Source: Actinocatenispora comari (lineage in GTDB: Bacteria; Actinomycetota; Actinomycetes; Mycobacteriales; Micromonosporaceae). From it: DNA of 64,000 bases. The stretch's first letter is position 1, and every line of letters starts with the position of its first letter. The notes under the pieces are model-generated. The model did no database searches. It saw nothing but the letters and a program-made list of their open reading frames with translations, and was not told where the DNA came from. The stretch lies in the NCBI RefSeq assembly GCF_017312725.1, contig NZ_BOPO01000004.1, positions 106,341-170,340 on the forward strand, given 5' to 3'. The translations under genes and the position numbers were made by a program. This document shows, one piece after another, positions 1 through 8,834 of this stretch.

Positions 1-706
1 CGCCGAGCGCGGCCCGGAACAGCAACGAGCCGGTGCTGATCCGGCGCACCCCCAGCTCGGCGAGCCGGGCCACCGGCAGCTCCGGCATCGCCAGCACGTT
101 CAGCGGCAGCGGCAGGTCCCGGGCCAGCCCGGCGATGGTCCCCGGATCCCGCAGCCCGGGGACGAACAGCCCGTCCGCACCGGCGTCCCGGTAGGCGGCG
201 AGCCGGCGTCCGGTCTCCGCGACCGGCGCGCCGGGCAGCCAGTACGTGTCGGTCCGGGCGTTGACGAACAGCCCGCTGGAGCCGGCCGCCCGGACCAGCT
301 CGCACTGGTCCGCCAGCGGGGCGAGCGTGCCGTCCGGCCGGCCGTCCTCGATGTTGACACCGACCACGCCGGCGGCGGCCAGCTCCGCGACGAGGGCGGC
401 GACGTCCGCCGGCGCCGCGCCGAAACCCGCCTCGATGTCCACCGTCACCAGGACCGGCAGCCGGGCCAAACGGCGCGCCAGGTGCACCGTGGTCGACCGG
501 GTGGCACCGGTCGCGTCGACGCTGCCGGCCGCCGCCGCGACCCCGAGGCTGGTGGTACCGATCGCGGCGAAGCCGGCGCGGGCCAGCGCCGCGCCGGACG
601 CGTGATCCCAGGCGTTCGGCAGCACCAGCGGCGCGCCGGCGCGGTGCAACGCCCGGAACCGTTCGACCCGCTCGGCCATCGTCGGATCTCCCGCAACGTC
701 GGTCAT
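1..706 (-). CDS. Isocitrate lyase/PEP mutase family protein (3' end outside window)
   Basis: About 235 residues are visible and the C-terminus lies beyond the window edge. The protein starts MTDVAGDPTMAERVERFRAL, and its core motifs fit the ICL/PEPM superfamily: PNAWD near residue 31, VTVDIEAGFG near 87 and VNIEDG near 117, where acidic residues normally bind Mg2+. These enzymes make or break C-C or P-C bonds next to a carboxylate (2-methylisocitrate lyase, phosphonopyruvate hydrolase, oxaloacetate decarboxylase types). The lyase active-site KKCGH motif is not seen, so isocitrate lyase proper is unlikely. The substrate cannot be told. I chose the ATG at 706; an internal ATG nine codons later (MAERVERF) is a realistic alternative. 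Confidence 0.8.
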   Translation of the reverse strand, partial: MTDVAGDPTMAERVERFRALHRAGAPLVLPNAWDHASGAALARAGFAAIGTTSLGVAAAAGSVDATGATRSTTVHLARRLARLPVLVTVDIEAGFGAAPADVAALVAELAAAGVVGVNIEDGRPDGTLAPLADQCELVRAAGSSGLFVNARTDTYWLPGAPVAETGRRLAAYRDAGADGLFVPGLRDPGTIAGLARDLPLPLNVLAMPELPVARLAELGVRRISTGSLLFRAALG

Positions 707-921
707 GGTGCTCACCGTAGGCCGGCGACGCTTCGGCCCCGGCCGTACCGTCCGACCCGCTCGACCGGGCCGCGCGTCGCACGGGTGTTCGCTGCCGCCG
801 GGGCGCTGACCGGCCCGCTGCGGTCGACCGCCGCCGTCGGCCCCGGCCGTACCGTCCGGCCGCGCTGGACCGGGTGGTGCGTGGCACCGGCCGACCGATG
901 TCGTTCGACCGGATCGTGCGG

Positions 922-2844
922 TCAGTGCATCCGGAAGTCGTACTCCGGGGGAATGGGGCGGTCCGGGAACGCGGCGGTCCACAGCGCGTCGAGCGAGGTC
1001 TCGCCCTCGCGCAGGTCGGCGACCTCCAGCCCGTCGGAGAGGATCGCCCGGGCCCGGTCTGGGTGCCCGGCGGCGAGCGCGGCCCGGACCGTCAGCAGCC
1101 GGATCCGACCGTGCTCGCGGACCTCGGCCGGCGCGGCGTCGACCAGCGCCAGGCACTCGGCGGCCCGGTCCGCGGCGAGCAGCGCCTCACCGGCCTCGGC
1201 GGCGAGCTGCCGGCACCAGGTCGCCGACCGGTACGCGCGGACCAGCAGGTCGGCGGCCTCGCCGGCCCGCCCGCCGGCACCAGCGAGCACGCCGAGCCCG
1301 CGCACCGCCCAGGCCGACTCGGCCGCGGCCACCGACGCCGCGTACTCGCGCGCCGCGGTCTCGGCGTCGCCCTCCTGATGCGCCAGCACCCCCCGGTGGT
1401 ACGCGGCGAGCCAGCCGGTGTCCGCGGCCAGCCGCGCCGCCCAGTCCGGTTCGCTGCCGGCGCCCCCGACGTACGAGGCGGGCGGCGTCGCCGGGTCGGC
1501 CGCCGGCAGCGCCCCATCGGCCAGCAACGCGAGCCACGGCCGCTGTTCGGTTCCGAGCGTGTCGTCGTCGAAGGGGGTACCGGTCTCGTCGCACCAGCCC
1601 GCCCCGCGCCGGTGCCGCTCCAGTGCGCCCCAGCCGGAGCCGGCGCACACCCGTTCGGCCGGCGGCGCGTCGGCCAGCGCCACCGCCTCGGCGAGTTCGG
1701 CGTCCAGCTGCGCCGGCGGTACCGCGGCGGCCAGCTGACCGTCCACATGCGACACCGCGGTCGCCCAGTCACCGTGCGCGACCTCGCGGTCGACGGCGAC
1801 CGGCCCGTACGTCTCCAGCCAGCTCCACGACGCGCCCGCCGGCATCGGCAGGTGCTCGTACTGGGTGGCGGCGAGGCCGGCCTGGATCTCCGCGTACCCG
1901 GCGTTTCCGGGCGACAGCCAGTCGGCCCAGTGCCGGCCGCCGGTCGAGGTGCCCCAGACGAACAGCTTGCGGCCGACCAGCCGGGCGGTCGAGGTCTGCA
2001 CCAGGCCCCGGCCCTGCTCGTCGAGCGCGACGATCCACGGCCGCGCCACCCCGGCGGTGTCGAAGAAGTAGTCGGCCGCGTGCTCGTTGCGCAGCGGGTA
2101 CGACCGGTCGACGCCGTCCTGCACCGGTACCGGCCGGGCCCGGATCGTCCCGTCGTAGCTGGTGCAGAACGCGCGGTCGGCCGGCGCGAGCACCCGCACG
2201 TCCTCGGGCACCGCGGTGTTGGACCACCAGTACATGAAGGTCGGATCGGGTGCAGTCGCCCGAATCCGGACATGTACCCGCAGCGCGTCGGCGCCGTCCG
2301 GCAGCCAGGCGTCGACCTGGAACACCGCGCCGCGCAGCCGCTCGTACTCCCACATCCGCAGCATCGGGACGCCGCCGGGACCGGTGAGCAGCGCGGCGTG
2401 CAGCGGCGAGCAGGTCGTCGGGCTGTGCCCGCGGGTACCGATGTTCCACTCCACCCCGCCGGCGAACCAGGCGTTGCGCAACGCGAGGTTCGCCGGCTGC
2501 CACACCGGGTTGCGGTAGAGCAGCTCACGATCGTCGCGCCGGTCGAGCAGCGACCAGAGCCGCCCGCCGAGCTCCGGCACGAACGTGGCACGCAGCACCC
2601 CGTTGTCCAGCACGACGGTGGTCAGCTCCCCCGGCCGTCGCGACCGAGAGTAACCGTCCTGGGCGAGGTACGGCAGCAGCGTGCGCGGCGTGCCGTGCCC
2701 GGCGTTGCGCACCACCTCGGCCGGCAGCTCCTCAGTGGACAGTCGGTACGGCGTCGCGGGCGGCCCGGTCACCGGCGGCAGCGGGTTCACCGGCCCGATA
2801 TCGGCCTTCGGCAGCGGGAGTGACTCGATTCGTACGCGGCTCAC
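922..2844 (-). CDS. DUF5107 domain protein with C-terminal TPR-like repeats
   Basis: A protein of 640 residues. The N-terminal two thirds match the DUF5107 type, a galactose-mutarotase-like beta fold found with carbohydrate enzymes: LDNGVLRATFVPELGGRLWS, then LLYRNPV and WFAGGVEWNIGTRGHS. The last 200 residues are Ala-rich helical pairs that look like TPR repeats, ending in EYDFRMH. No signal peptide is visible, so it is probably cytoplasmic. The open frame continues upstream, but that part is Arg/Pro-rich and unlike the family; the GTG at 2844 (VSRVRIESLPLP) gives a normal start. The role is probably sugar binding or conversion; the substrate is unknown. Confidence 0.83.
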   Translation of the reverse strand: MSRVRIESLPLPKADIGPVNPLPPVTGPPATPYRLSTEELPAEVVRNAGHGTPRTLLPYLAQDGYSRSRRPGELTTVVLDNGVLRATFVPELGGRLWSLLDRRDDRELLYRNPVWQPANLALRNAWFAGGVEWNIGTRGHSPTTCSPLHAALLTGPGGVPMLRMWEYERLRGAVFQVDAWLPDGADALRVHVRIRATAPDPTFMYWWSNTAVPEDVRVLAPADRAFCTSYDGTIRARPVPVQDGVDRSYPLRNEHAADYFFDTAGVARPWIVALDEQGRGLVQTSTARLVGRKLFVWGTSTGGRHWADWLSPGNAGYAEIQAGLAATQYEHLPMPAGASWSWLETYGPVAVDREVAHGDWATAVSHVDGQLAAAVPPAQLDAELAEAVALADAPPAERVCAGSGWGALERHRRGAGWCDETGTPFDDDTLGTEQRPWLALLADGALPAADPATPPASYVGGAGSEPDWAARLAADTGWLAAYHRGVLAHQEGDAETAAREYAASVAAAESAWAVRGLGVLAGAGGRAGEAADLLVRAYRSATWCRQLAAEAGEALLAADRAAECLALVDAAPAEVREHGRIRLLTVRAALAAGHPDRARAILSDGLEVADLREGETSLDALWTAAFPDRPIPPEYDFRMH

Positions 2845-3029
2845 CCGGATGAGCCTACGAGCCGGCGCCACGCGGCCGGCGAGCGGCGGCGACGTGCACA
2901 CTGCGTACCGGTGGGATGGCGGTGATCTTGCGTGGGGGCGACTCAGCTCCACCCACCGTTCGGGGGCACCACGGCGACCGATCGGACCCGGTACCGATGC
3001 GTCGACGGGCCGCCTGGCCGTTACCTCGT

Positions 3030-3035
3030 TATACT
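3030..3035 (+). promoter_or_regulatory. Possible -10 box for the principal sigma factor gene
   Basis: TATACT lies 108 bp before the sigma gene start, in an otherwise very GC-rich stretch, and matches an actinobacterial -10 hexamer well. No good -35 is present at 16-18 bp, so this is a suggestion only. Confidence 0.35.
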
Positions 3036-3143
3036 TCACGCCGGTCCCCGCGGTGGCTCGCCGCGAAGCCAGTGGCCCTGCTGGAGAGCCCGACCGGCCG
3101 AGTCCGACCGGGCGGTGTTCTCGTCTTCTCTGGAAGGTCGTTT

Positions 3144-4784
3144 GTGTCCGAAGCCGCTTCCTCCGCCGGTTCCGACGTTCGCGCCGTCACCGACTCGCTC
3201 GTCGCGCAGGCCGATTCGTCCGGCCATCTCACCTCAGCTGACGTGGCCCGGGTGCTGGCCGCCGCCGAGGTGACCCCGGCCCAGGGTCGCAAGATCCTCA
3301 AGGCGCTCGCCCAGGCCGGCGTGACCGTGGTGGTGGACGGCTCCGCCGGCACCGCCAAGCGCCGCCGCGCCACCCCGACCCGCCCGGCCACCGCCGGCAA
3401 GGCAGCGTCCTCGACGCGGCCCGCGGTGACCCGGTCCACCCCGGCCGCCACCCAGCCGTCCCCGGCCACGGTGACCGAGCCGGTCCCCGCCGAGCCGGCC
3501 GCTGCCGCCGAGCCGGCGGACGCCGCGTCCGCGTCGGAGCCGGCGAAGAAGGCGCCCGCGAAGAAGGCGGCGAAGAAGGCCGCGCCGGCGAAGAAGCCGG
3601 CCGCGAAGGCGGCGAAGCCCGCCGCCGAGCCGACCGCCGACGAGGCCGAGCTGGCGGCGGAGGTCGACCTGACCGCCGACGAGCCGCCGGCGCCGGCGCC
3701 GGCGCCGGCGAAGAAGGCCGCCAAGAAGACGGCGAAGAAGACGGCCGCGAAGAAGACCGCGCGCGGCAAGAAGGACGGCGACGGCGAGCAGTCCGAGGAC
3801 TTCGACTGGGACGACGAGGACTCCGAGGCGCTGCGGCAGGCCCGCAAGGACGCCGAGCTGACCACCTCCGCCGACTCGGTCCGGGCGTACCTGAAGCAGA
3901 TCGGCCGGGTGCCGCTGCTCAACGCCGAGCAGGAGGTCGACCTCGCCAAGCGGATCGAGGCCGGGCTGTACGCGGCGGAGCTGCTCCGGCAGAAGGAGGA
4001 GTCCGGCGAAGAGGTCACCATCGAGCTGCGGCGCGAGCTGAAGCAGATCGAGCGGGACGGCGTCCGCGCCAAGGACCACCTGCTGGAGGCGAACCTGCGG
4101 CTGGTCGTCTCGATCGCCAAGCGCTACACCGGCCGCGGGATGGCCTTCCTCGACCTGATCCAGGACGGCAACCTCGGCCTGGTCCGCGCGGTGGAGAAGT
4201 TCGACTACACCAAGGGCTTCAAGTTCTCCACGTACGCGACGTGGTGGATCCGGCAGGCGATCACCCGGGCGATGGCCGACCAGGCCCGCACGATCCGCAT
4301 CCCGGTGCACATGGTCGAGGTGATCAACAAGCTGGGTCGCCTGCAGCGCGAGCTGCTCCAGTCGATGGGCCGCGAGCCCACCCCGGAGGAGCTGGCCAAG
4401 GAAATGGACATCACCCCGGAAAAGGTGATGGAGATCCAGCAGTACGCGCGGGAGCCGATCTCGCTGGACCAGACCATCGGCGACGAGGGCGACAGCCAGC
4501 TCGGCGACTTCATCGAGGACTCCGAGGCGGTGTCGGCGGTCGAGGCGGTGTCGTTCTCGCTGTTCCAGACCGAGCTGCAGCAGGTGCTGGGCACGCTGTC
4601 GGAGCGGGAGGCCGGCGTGGTCCGGCTGCGGTTCGGGCTCACCGACGGCCAGCCGCGCACCCTGGACGAGATCGGCCAGGCGTTCGGCGTGACCCGCGAG
4701 CGGATCCGCCAGATCGAGTCGAAGACGATGTCGAAGCTGCGCCACCCGTCCCGGTCGCAGCTGCTGCGCGACTACCTCGAATAG
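3144..4784 (+). CDS. sigA: Principal RNA polymerase sigma factor (SigA/HrdB type)
   Basis: A 546-residue group 1 sigma-70 factor that directs RNA polymerase to housekeeping promoters. The first 240 residues are low-complexity Ala/Lys/Pro/Glu with many AKKA blocks. Region 1.2 follows near residue 241 ([15 protein letters not shown]), region 2 near 312-385 ([29 protein letters not shown]), then region 3. Region 4 carries the helix-turn-helix near 505 ([20 protein letters not shown]). The open frame extends upstream to 2916, but GTG 3144 (VSEAASSAG) is preceded by GGAAGG and removes a non-homologous Arg-rich stretch. The basic N-terminal extension is typical of actinomycete HrdB. It is a single gene followed by a strong hairpin. 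Confidence 0.95.
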   Translation: MSEAASSAGSDVRAVTDSLVAQADSSGHLTSADVARVLAAAEVTPAQGRKILKALAQAGVTVVVDGSAGTAKRRRATPTRPATAGKAASSTRPAVTRSTPAATQPSPATVTEPVPAEPAAAAEPADAASASEPAKKAPAKKAAKKAAPAKKPAAKAAKPAAEPTADEAELAAEVDLTADEPPAPAPAPAKKAAKKTAKKTAAKKTARGKKDGDGEQSEDFDWDDEDSEALRQARKDAELTTSADSVRAYLKQIGRVPLLNAEQEVDLAKRIEAGLYAAELLRQKEESGEEVTIELRRELKQIERDGVRAKDHLLEANLRLVVSIAKRYTGRGMAFLDLIQDGNLGLVRAVEKFDYTKGFKFSTYATWWIRQAITRAMADQARTIRIPVHMVEVINKLGRLQRELLQSMGREPTPEELAKEMDITPEKVMEIQQYAREPISLDQTIGDEGDSQLGDFIEDSEAVSAVEAVSFSLFQTELQQVLGTLSEREAGVVRLRFGLTDGQPRTLDEIGQAFGVTRERIRQIESKTMSKLRHPSRSQLLRDYLE

Positions 4785-4796
4785 GCCGCCACACCG

Positions 4797-4839
4797 ACGA
4801 CGATGGCGCCCGACCGGACCGGTCGGGCGCCATCGTCGT
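4797..4839. terminator. Bidirectional hairpin terminator after the sigma gene
   Basis: Perfect 19-bp stem, ACGACGATGGCGCCCGACC paired with its complement at 4821-4839, with a 5-nt loop (GGACC). It lies 13 bp after the sigma stop and between convergent genes. There is no U-tract, as is common in actinomycetes. Confidence 0.85.
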
Positions 4840-4986
4840 GCTGGCCACGATCACCGCGCACCGCCCCGCACAGCCCAGCCCCGTCGCCGCGCGGCACCCC
4901 AGCCCGGCCGCTGTCGCCGCGCGGCATCCGGCCACTGCCCGGTCCCGGGACAGGCGATCGCCGCGGGCGGTGCGGGGCGACGCCGG

Positions 4987-5373
4987 TCAGTCGGCGACCG
5001 TACGAGTGAGCATGTTCGCGCTGCGCATCCGACCGTCCGGGGTGAACCGGCCGAAGAAGCACACGTCGACGGCGAGGTCCCGACCGCGCTGCCGGGCGTG
5101 CAGCGTGTACCGGGCGGCGATCAGCTCGCCGTCGGCGACCGCGTCGTGCACCTCGACCCGGATGGTCGGCCGGTTCTTGCGCACCGGGCGGGTGTGCGCG
5201 ATCAGCTTGGCCCGGTCGATCACGTTGCCGTCGGCGACCTGGACGACGTCGGCCGTGTGGTACCGGTCGACGATCGCCGCCGGGTCGGTGTCGTCGCGCA
5301 GCAGGTCGGCGGTGAACGAGGTGAAGAAGTCGGCGACGAACCGCGCCGGGTCGGTCTCGGTGAGCGAGCGCAT
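4987..5373 (-). CDS. NTF2-like (SnoaL-type) small protein
   Basis: A protein of 128 residues with the cone-shaped NTF2/SnoaL pattern: an N-terminal helix pair (FVADFFTSFTADLL), DPAAIVDRYHTADVV, and C-terminal strands (ELIAARYTLHARQRG, VCFFGRFTPDGRM). Family members act as small ketosteroid-isomerase-like or polyketide-cyclase-like enzymes, or as binding proteins; no substrate can be assigned. It is divergent from a TetR gene with a palindromic operator in the 86-bp gap, so it is very likely that regulator's target. Confidence 0.8.
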   Translation of the reverse strand: MRSLTETDPARFVADFFTSFTADLLRDDTDPAAIVDRYHTADVVQVADGNVIDRAKLIAHTRPVRKNRPTIRVEVHDAVADGELIAARYTLHARQRGRDLAVDVCFFGRFTPDGRMRSANMLTRTVAD

Positions 5374-5405
5374 GGCAGTACCGCCAGTTCTCCTGATCGG
5401 TATGA

Positions 5406-5460
5406 TCTCTTACACGCTGTAAGGTATAGCCACCGCTCAACTTTGACAAGGTGTAAGAGA
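5406..5460. promoter_or_regulatory. Operator/promoter region of the NTF2-like/TetR divergent pair
   Basis: Two layers of symmetry are present. TTACACGCTGTAA is a perfect 5+3+5 palindrome at 5410-5422, and TCTCTTACAC (5406-5415) is repeated as its exact complement GTGTAAGAGA at 5451-5460, where the last base is the A of the TetR ATG. On the minus strand TTGTCA and TATACC/TACCTT sit between the arms at promoter-like spacing. A TetR dimer bound here would block both genes. Confidence 0.7.
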
Positions 5461-6026
5461 TGACCTCGCTGCCACCCCGCCGGGCCGACGCGCGCCGGAG
5501 CCGGGCCGCGATCCTCACCGCCGCCGCGCAGGTACTCGACACGGACCCGGACGCCGGCCTGGCCGCGGTGGCGCGCGCCGCCGGCGTCACCCGGCAGACG
5601 ATCTACGCGCACTTCGCCTCCCGGGACAAGCTGCTCGCCGCCGTCGTCGACCACCTCACCGAGCAGGCCGTCGCCGCGATGGACGCCGTCGAGGCCGACT
5701 CCGGCCCCGCCGGCGACGCGCTGCTGCGGCTGCTCGCCGCCGGCCGGCAGAGCACCGACCGCTACCCGGCGCTGCTCCGGCAGATCGCCGCGCAGCCGGT
5801 GGGACCGGACGCCGACCAGCTGCGGCACGCGCCCGTCGCGGACCGGATCGAGCGGGTGATCCGGCGCGGCCAGCGCACCGGCGAGTTCGACGACCGGCTG
5901 CCCGCCGACTGGCTCGCCACCGCCGTCATCGCCCTCGCGCACGCCGCCGAGCACCCGTCCGGTACCGACGAGGCGGTCCTGTCGCGCACCATCCGCAACA
6001 CCCTCACCCGCGCCGAAAGGGGTTGA
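5460..6026 (+). CDS. TetR/AcrR family transcriptional regulator
   Basis: A 188-residue repressor. The N-terminal helix-turn-helix is clear: RRSRAAILTAAAQVL, then AAVARAAGVTRQTIYAHFASRDKL (about residues 35-60). The C-terminal two thirds are the helical ligand-binding domain. It is divergent from the NTF2-like gene, and its own ATG overlaps the right arm of the inverted repeat, which predicts autorepression. The ligand is unknown. The last 20 bp of coding sequence recur just downstream (see the repeat at 6001-6081). Confidence 0.9.
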   Translation: MTSLPPRRADARRSRAAILTAAAQVLDTDPDAGLAAVARAAGVTRQTIYAHFASRDKLLAAVVDHLTEQAVAAMDAVEADSGPAGDALLRLLAAGRQSTDRYPALLRQIAAQPVGPDADQLRHAPVADRIERVIRRGQRTGEFDDRLPADWLATAVIALAHAAEHPSGTDEAVLSRTIRNTLTRAERG

Positions 6027-6081
6027 GCCTGGTCGCCGGAGCCCTCCTTCTGCGGCTTGGCCCCTCACCCGCGCCGAAAGG
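6001..6081 (+). repeat. 20-bp direct repeat spanning the tetR 3' end
   Basis: CCCTCACCCGCGCCGAAAGG occurs at 6001-6020 (end of the TetR gene) and again at 6062-6081, each followed by a TTGAGC string. The 61-bp period looks like a short segmental duplication that left a decayed copy of the tetR 3' end ahead of the aldo/keto reductase gene. Confidence 0.7.
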
Positions 6082-6119
6082 TTGAGCTGGAGCGCGGTCC
6101 AGGTCGTAGCGTCCGCCGC

Positions 6120-7121
6120 ATGGACCTACGTTTTCTCGGCCGAACCGGGCTTGCGGTCAGCGAGCTGTGCCTGGGCACGATGATGTTCGGCGACCGCGCC
6201 GACGAACAGACCAGCCACCGCATCCTCGACGAGTTCACCGCCGCCGGCGGCACCTTCGTCGACACCGCCGACGTGTACGCCGCCGGCCGCTCCGAGGAGA
6301 TCCTCGGCCGCTGGCTCGCCGGCCACGACCGCGACGACCTCGTCATCGCGACCAAGGTGTACGGCGAGAAGGCGCCCGGCGAACCGGTGCGCGGCGCCGG
6401 CCGCAAGCACATCCTGCGCGAGGTCGAGGCGAGCCTGCGCCGGCTGCGCACCGACTACCTCGACCTGTACCAGATCCACGTGTTCGACGACGCCACCCCG
6501 ATCGAGGAGACGCTGTCGACGCTCGACACGCTGGTCCGGGACGGCAAGGTGCGCTTCGTCGGCGCCTCCAACTACACCGGCTGGCAGTTCCAGAAGTCGA
6601 TCGACCTCGCCCGCCAGCACGGCTGGGAACCCTTCACCTGCCTGCAGCCCACCTACAACCTGCTCGCCCGCGACGCGGAGTGGGAGCTGGTACCCGTCTG
6701 CCAGCAGGAGGGCGCCGGGCTGGTGGCCTGGAGCCCGCTGGCCGGCGGCTGGCTGACCGGCAAGTACGAGCGGCCAACGGGCCGGCCGCCCGCCGGTACC
6801 CGCGCCCACGCCGACGGCAGCTGGCAGCGCCACGACACCGACGCCACCTGGCAGGTCATCGACGCGGTACGGGCGGTCGCCGCCGAGGTCGGTCGCACGC
6901 CGGCGCAGGTCGCGCTGCGCTGGCTGCTGCAGCGCCCCGGCGTCACCGCACCGATCGTCGGGGTACGCACCGTCGAGCAGTTGCGCGACAACCTCGGCAC
7001 GGCCGGCTGGTCACTCGACCAGGCGCACCTCGACCGCCTCACCGAGGCGAGCGACCGCCCCCTGCCCTACCCGTACGACCTGCAGCACCTCCCGCAGTTC
7101 CGGCGCCGTCGCGCCGGCTGA
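6120..7121 (+). CDS. Aldo/keto reductase
   Basis: A 333-residue NADPH-dependent oxidoreductase with a TIM-barrel fold. It starts [19 protein letters not shown]. The catalytic tetrad Asp/Tyr/Lys/His is intact: VDTADVY near residue 48, IATKVYG near 78 and YQIHVFD near 120. The C-terminus has the usual NADPH-binding stretch with [13 protein letters not shown]. The length is normal for the family. I start at ATG 6120, which removes a non-homologous Arg-rich leader; no good ribosome site precedes it. The substrate is unknown. The stop codon lies inside the first copy of a 36-bp tandem repeat. Confidence 0.9.
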   Translation: MDLRFLGRTGLAVSELCLGTMMFGDRADEQTSHRILDEFTAAGGTFVDTADVYAAGRSEEILGRWLAGHDRDDLVIATKVYGEKAPGEPVRGAGRKHILREVEASLRRLRTDYLDLYQIHVFDDATPIEETLSTLDTLVRDGKVRFVGASNYTGWQFQKSIDLARQHGWEPFTCLQPTYNLLARDAEWELVPVCQQEGAGLVAWSPLAGGWLTGKYERPTGRPPAGTRAHADGSWQRHDTDATWQVIDAVRAVAAEVGRTPAQVALRWLLQRPGVTAPIVGVRTVEQLRDNLGTAGWSLDQAHLDRLTEASDRPLPYPYDLQHLPQFRRRRAG

Positions 7122-7184
7122 GCCGCAGGCCGGCCCGGTCGGCGTGACGCCGGCTGAGCCGCAGGCCGGCCCGGTCGGCGTGAC
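7113..7184 (+). repeat. 36-bp perfect tandem duplication over the AKR stop codon
   Basis: Two identical 36-bp units (7113-7148 and 7149-7184), each beginning GCCGGCTGAGCCGC. The first unit contains the TGA of the aldo/keto reductase, so the duplication does not change the protein. The region to about 7330 holds further degenerate GC-rich repeats, including GGCCGGGTCAGCGGAAC twice. Confidence 0.85.
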
Positions 7185-7316
7185 GCCAGCCAGGCGCAGG
7201 CGCACCGGAACCCCTGGCGCGCCTCGGGGCAGCCGTGGCGCACCTCGGCCGGGTCAGCGGAACCCGTGGCGCGCCTCGGCCGGCCGGGGCCCGTGGACGA
7301 CCGCACCCCGGCCGGG

Positions 7317-7658
7317 TCAGCGGAACTCGTGCACAAGTTCGATCGGGCCGACGAGGTGGTCGTTGAACTCGTCCAGCTCCTCGGCGGGGACCCACAGCTC
7401 CCGGATGGTGCGACCGCCGGCCTGCCGCACCGGGTACCGGGCCGCGAACGGCGCGTCGATCGCGAATCGCGTCACGTACCCGACGCCGGACGCCGGCACG
7501 TTCCAGTCCCGCGCGATCTTGACGGCGTACTCCTCGCTCAGCACCGGGTAGAAGATCGGCTGCTCAGGCAGCCGCGGTGGCCAGCGCCGCCACCCCGACT
7601 CCTCGACCAGCCGCAACTCCGCCGGCCCCGTCGGCCGCCACAACACCACCGTCTCCAC
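7317..7658 (-). CDS. Conserved small protein of the type annotated ADP-ribosylation/crystallin J1
   Basis: A 113-residue protein, METVVLWRPTGPAELRLVEE at the start and VGPIELVHEFR at the end, with PRLPEQPIFYPVLSEEYA and RDWNVPASGVGYVTRF between. From memory, near-identical short proteins are common in actinomycetes and usually carry the label ADP-ribosylation/crystallin J1. The experimental function is unknown, and the label should not be read as demonstrated activity. GTG start at 7658. Confidence 0.8.
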   Translation of the reverse strand: METVVLWRPTGPAELRLVEESGWRRWPPRLPEQPIFYPVLSEEYAVKIARDWNVPASGVGYVTRFAIDAPFAARYPVRQAGGRTIRELWVPAEELDEFNDHLVGPIELVHEFR

Positions 7659-7792
7659 TCACCAAGCCTGTCACCCCACCCGCCACGCCTCACCCGAATT
7701 CCGTCTCCGCCGGCTCGACGAAAGGTCCTGCTTGGCCGAACGACCGGCCGGCCGAGGTGGCCACGTGTCCGGCAGACGACCGTCCGGCCGGA

Positions 7793-7997
7793 TCAGCGGA
7801 AGACGGCGGTGCGGCCGGCGGCCAGATCGGCGAGGGCGTCGCGAGGTTGCCGGTTGAACAGGCGCGGCGCCTCGGCGCGGGAAGTACCGCAACTCCAGGG
7901 TTTCCGGATCGCTGGCGCAGACGCAGCCGCCGGCGACGTTGAGCTGCACCGGCGCGGAACCGACCCGGCCCCGCAGCCGTCGAAGGTAGTCCGGCAC
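7793..7997 (-). pseudogene. Nudix hydrolase remnant (internal deletion plus frameshift)
   Basis: The first 20 residues, MPDYLRRLRGRVGSAPVQLN, look like a Nudix hydrolase N-terminus. They run straight into a Nudix C-terminal segment (DPETLELRYFPR), so about 80 residues including the Nudix box are gone. The typical ending APRLFNRQPRDALADLAAGR then appears in another frame, which requires a 1-nt shift near 7880. Both lesions are seen directly. The family assignment is from recall of Nudix sequences. The unshifted frame runs on to 7671 as Arg-rich nonsense. Confidence 0.7.
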
Positions 7998-8060
7998 GCG
8001 GATGATCCTCCCTCCTTCGGCCAGCGGTGGTCACTGGCGGCGAGTGCGTACGGTTCGGGG

Positions 8061-8714
8061 ATGGACTGGGTGGGCTGGCACGAGCAGTACGGGCGGCCGG
8101 AGTCGGCGCTGGCCCGGCGGTTGGTGGCGATCCAGGGCCAGCTCCGGACCGCGCTGGACGAGAGCCCGGCGGGGCCGCTGCGGGTGCTCAGCCTCTGCGC
8201 GGGGCAGGGCGACGACCTGCTCGGCGTGCTCGCCGGCCATCCGCGGCGCTCCGACGTGTGAGCCCGGCTGGTGGAGCTCGACCCGGGCAACAGCGGGGTC
8301 GCGGCCGACCGGGCCCGGTCGGCCGGCCTGGCCGGCGTCGAGGTGGTCACCGGCGACGCGGGCTGCACCGACCGGTACGCAGACCTGGCGCCGGCCCAGC
8401 TCGTGCTGCTGTGCGGGATCTTCGGCAACATCCTCGACGACGACCTGGCCCGCACCATCGACGCCTGTCCCCAGTTGTGTGCGCGCGGCGGGACGGTGAT
8501 CTGGACCCGCGCCCGGAGCGAACCCGATCGGGTACCGCTGATCTGCGACCGGTTCGAGCGGCAGGGCTTCGAGCGCCGCTGGCTGTCCGCGCCGGACGCC
8601 GGCTTCGGCGTCGGCGTCCACCGGTTCACCGGGACGCCGCAACCGCTGGTCGCCGGTACCCGCCTGTTCAGCTTCGCCAGCTACGAGGACCTGCAACGAC
8701 TCGACGGCCGCTGA
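8061..8714 (+). pseudogene. SAM-dependent methyltransferase with in-frame stop codon
   Basis: The reading frame runs MDWVGWHEQYGRPES...VLSLCAGQGDDLLGVLAG...RRSDV, meets TGA at 8259-8261, and continues in the same frame ARLVELDPGN...VVTGDAG...LVLLCGIFGNI to 8714. The first part holds the SAM-binding LCAGQGDD motif and the second the VELD and LCGIFGN motifs, so neither half alone is a full Rossmann methyltransferase. A CGA-to-TGA change would explain it, since Arg is expected between DV and ARLVELD. Either a recent nonsense mutation or a sequencing error. Confidence 0.82.
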
Positions 8715-8834
8715 GCGGCCGGGCGGGCGCAACTCTTCGGCTTGCCGCCGAGCCGGGCCGACGCCAGCTCGGCGGCGGCGTCGAGGCGGGCGCCGCGGGC
8801 CAGGATTGTCGGGGGGCGGTCCTAGCCTGGCGTC

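Noticed and set aside
482..2823. Long plus-strand open frames opposite the isocitrate lyase and DUF5107 genes
   Set aside because: They are Arg/Pro/Gly-rich shadows caused by GC-rich third positions; the opposite strand has clear family motifs.
3029..4745. Minus-strand Ala/Ser/Leu-rich frames opposite the sigma factor gene
   Set aside because: They are antisense to the AKKA repeats and conserved sigma regions; no independent motif or ribosome site.
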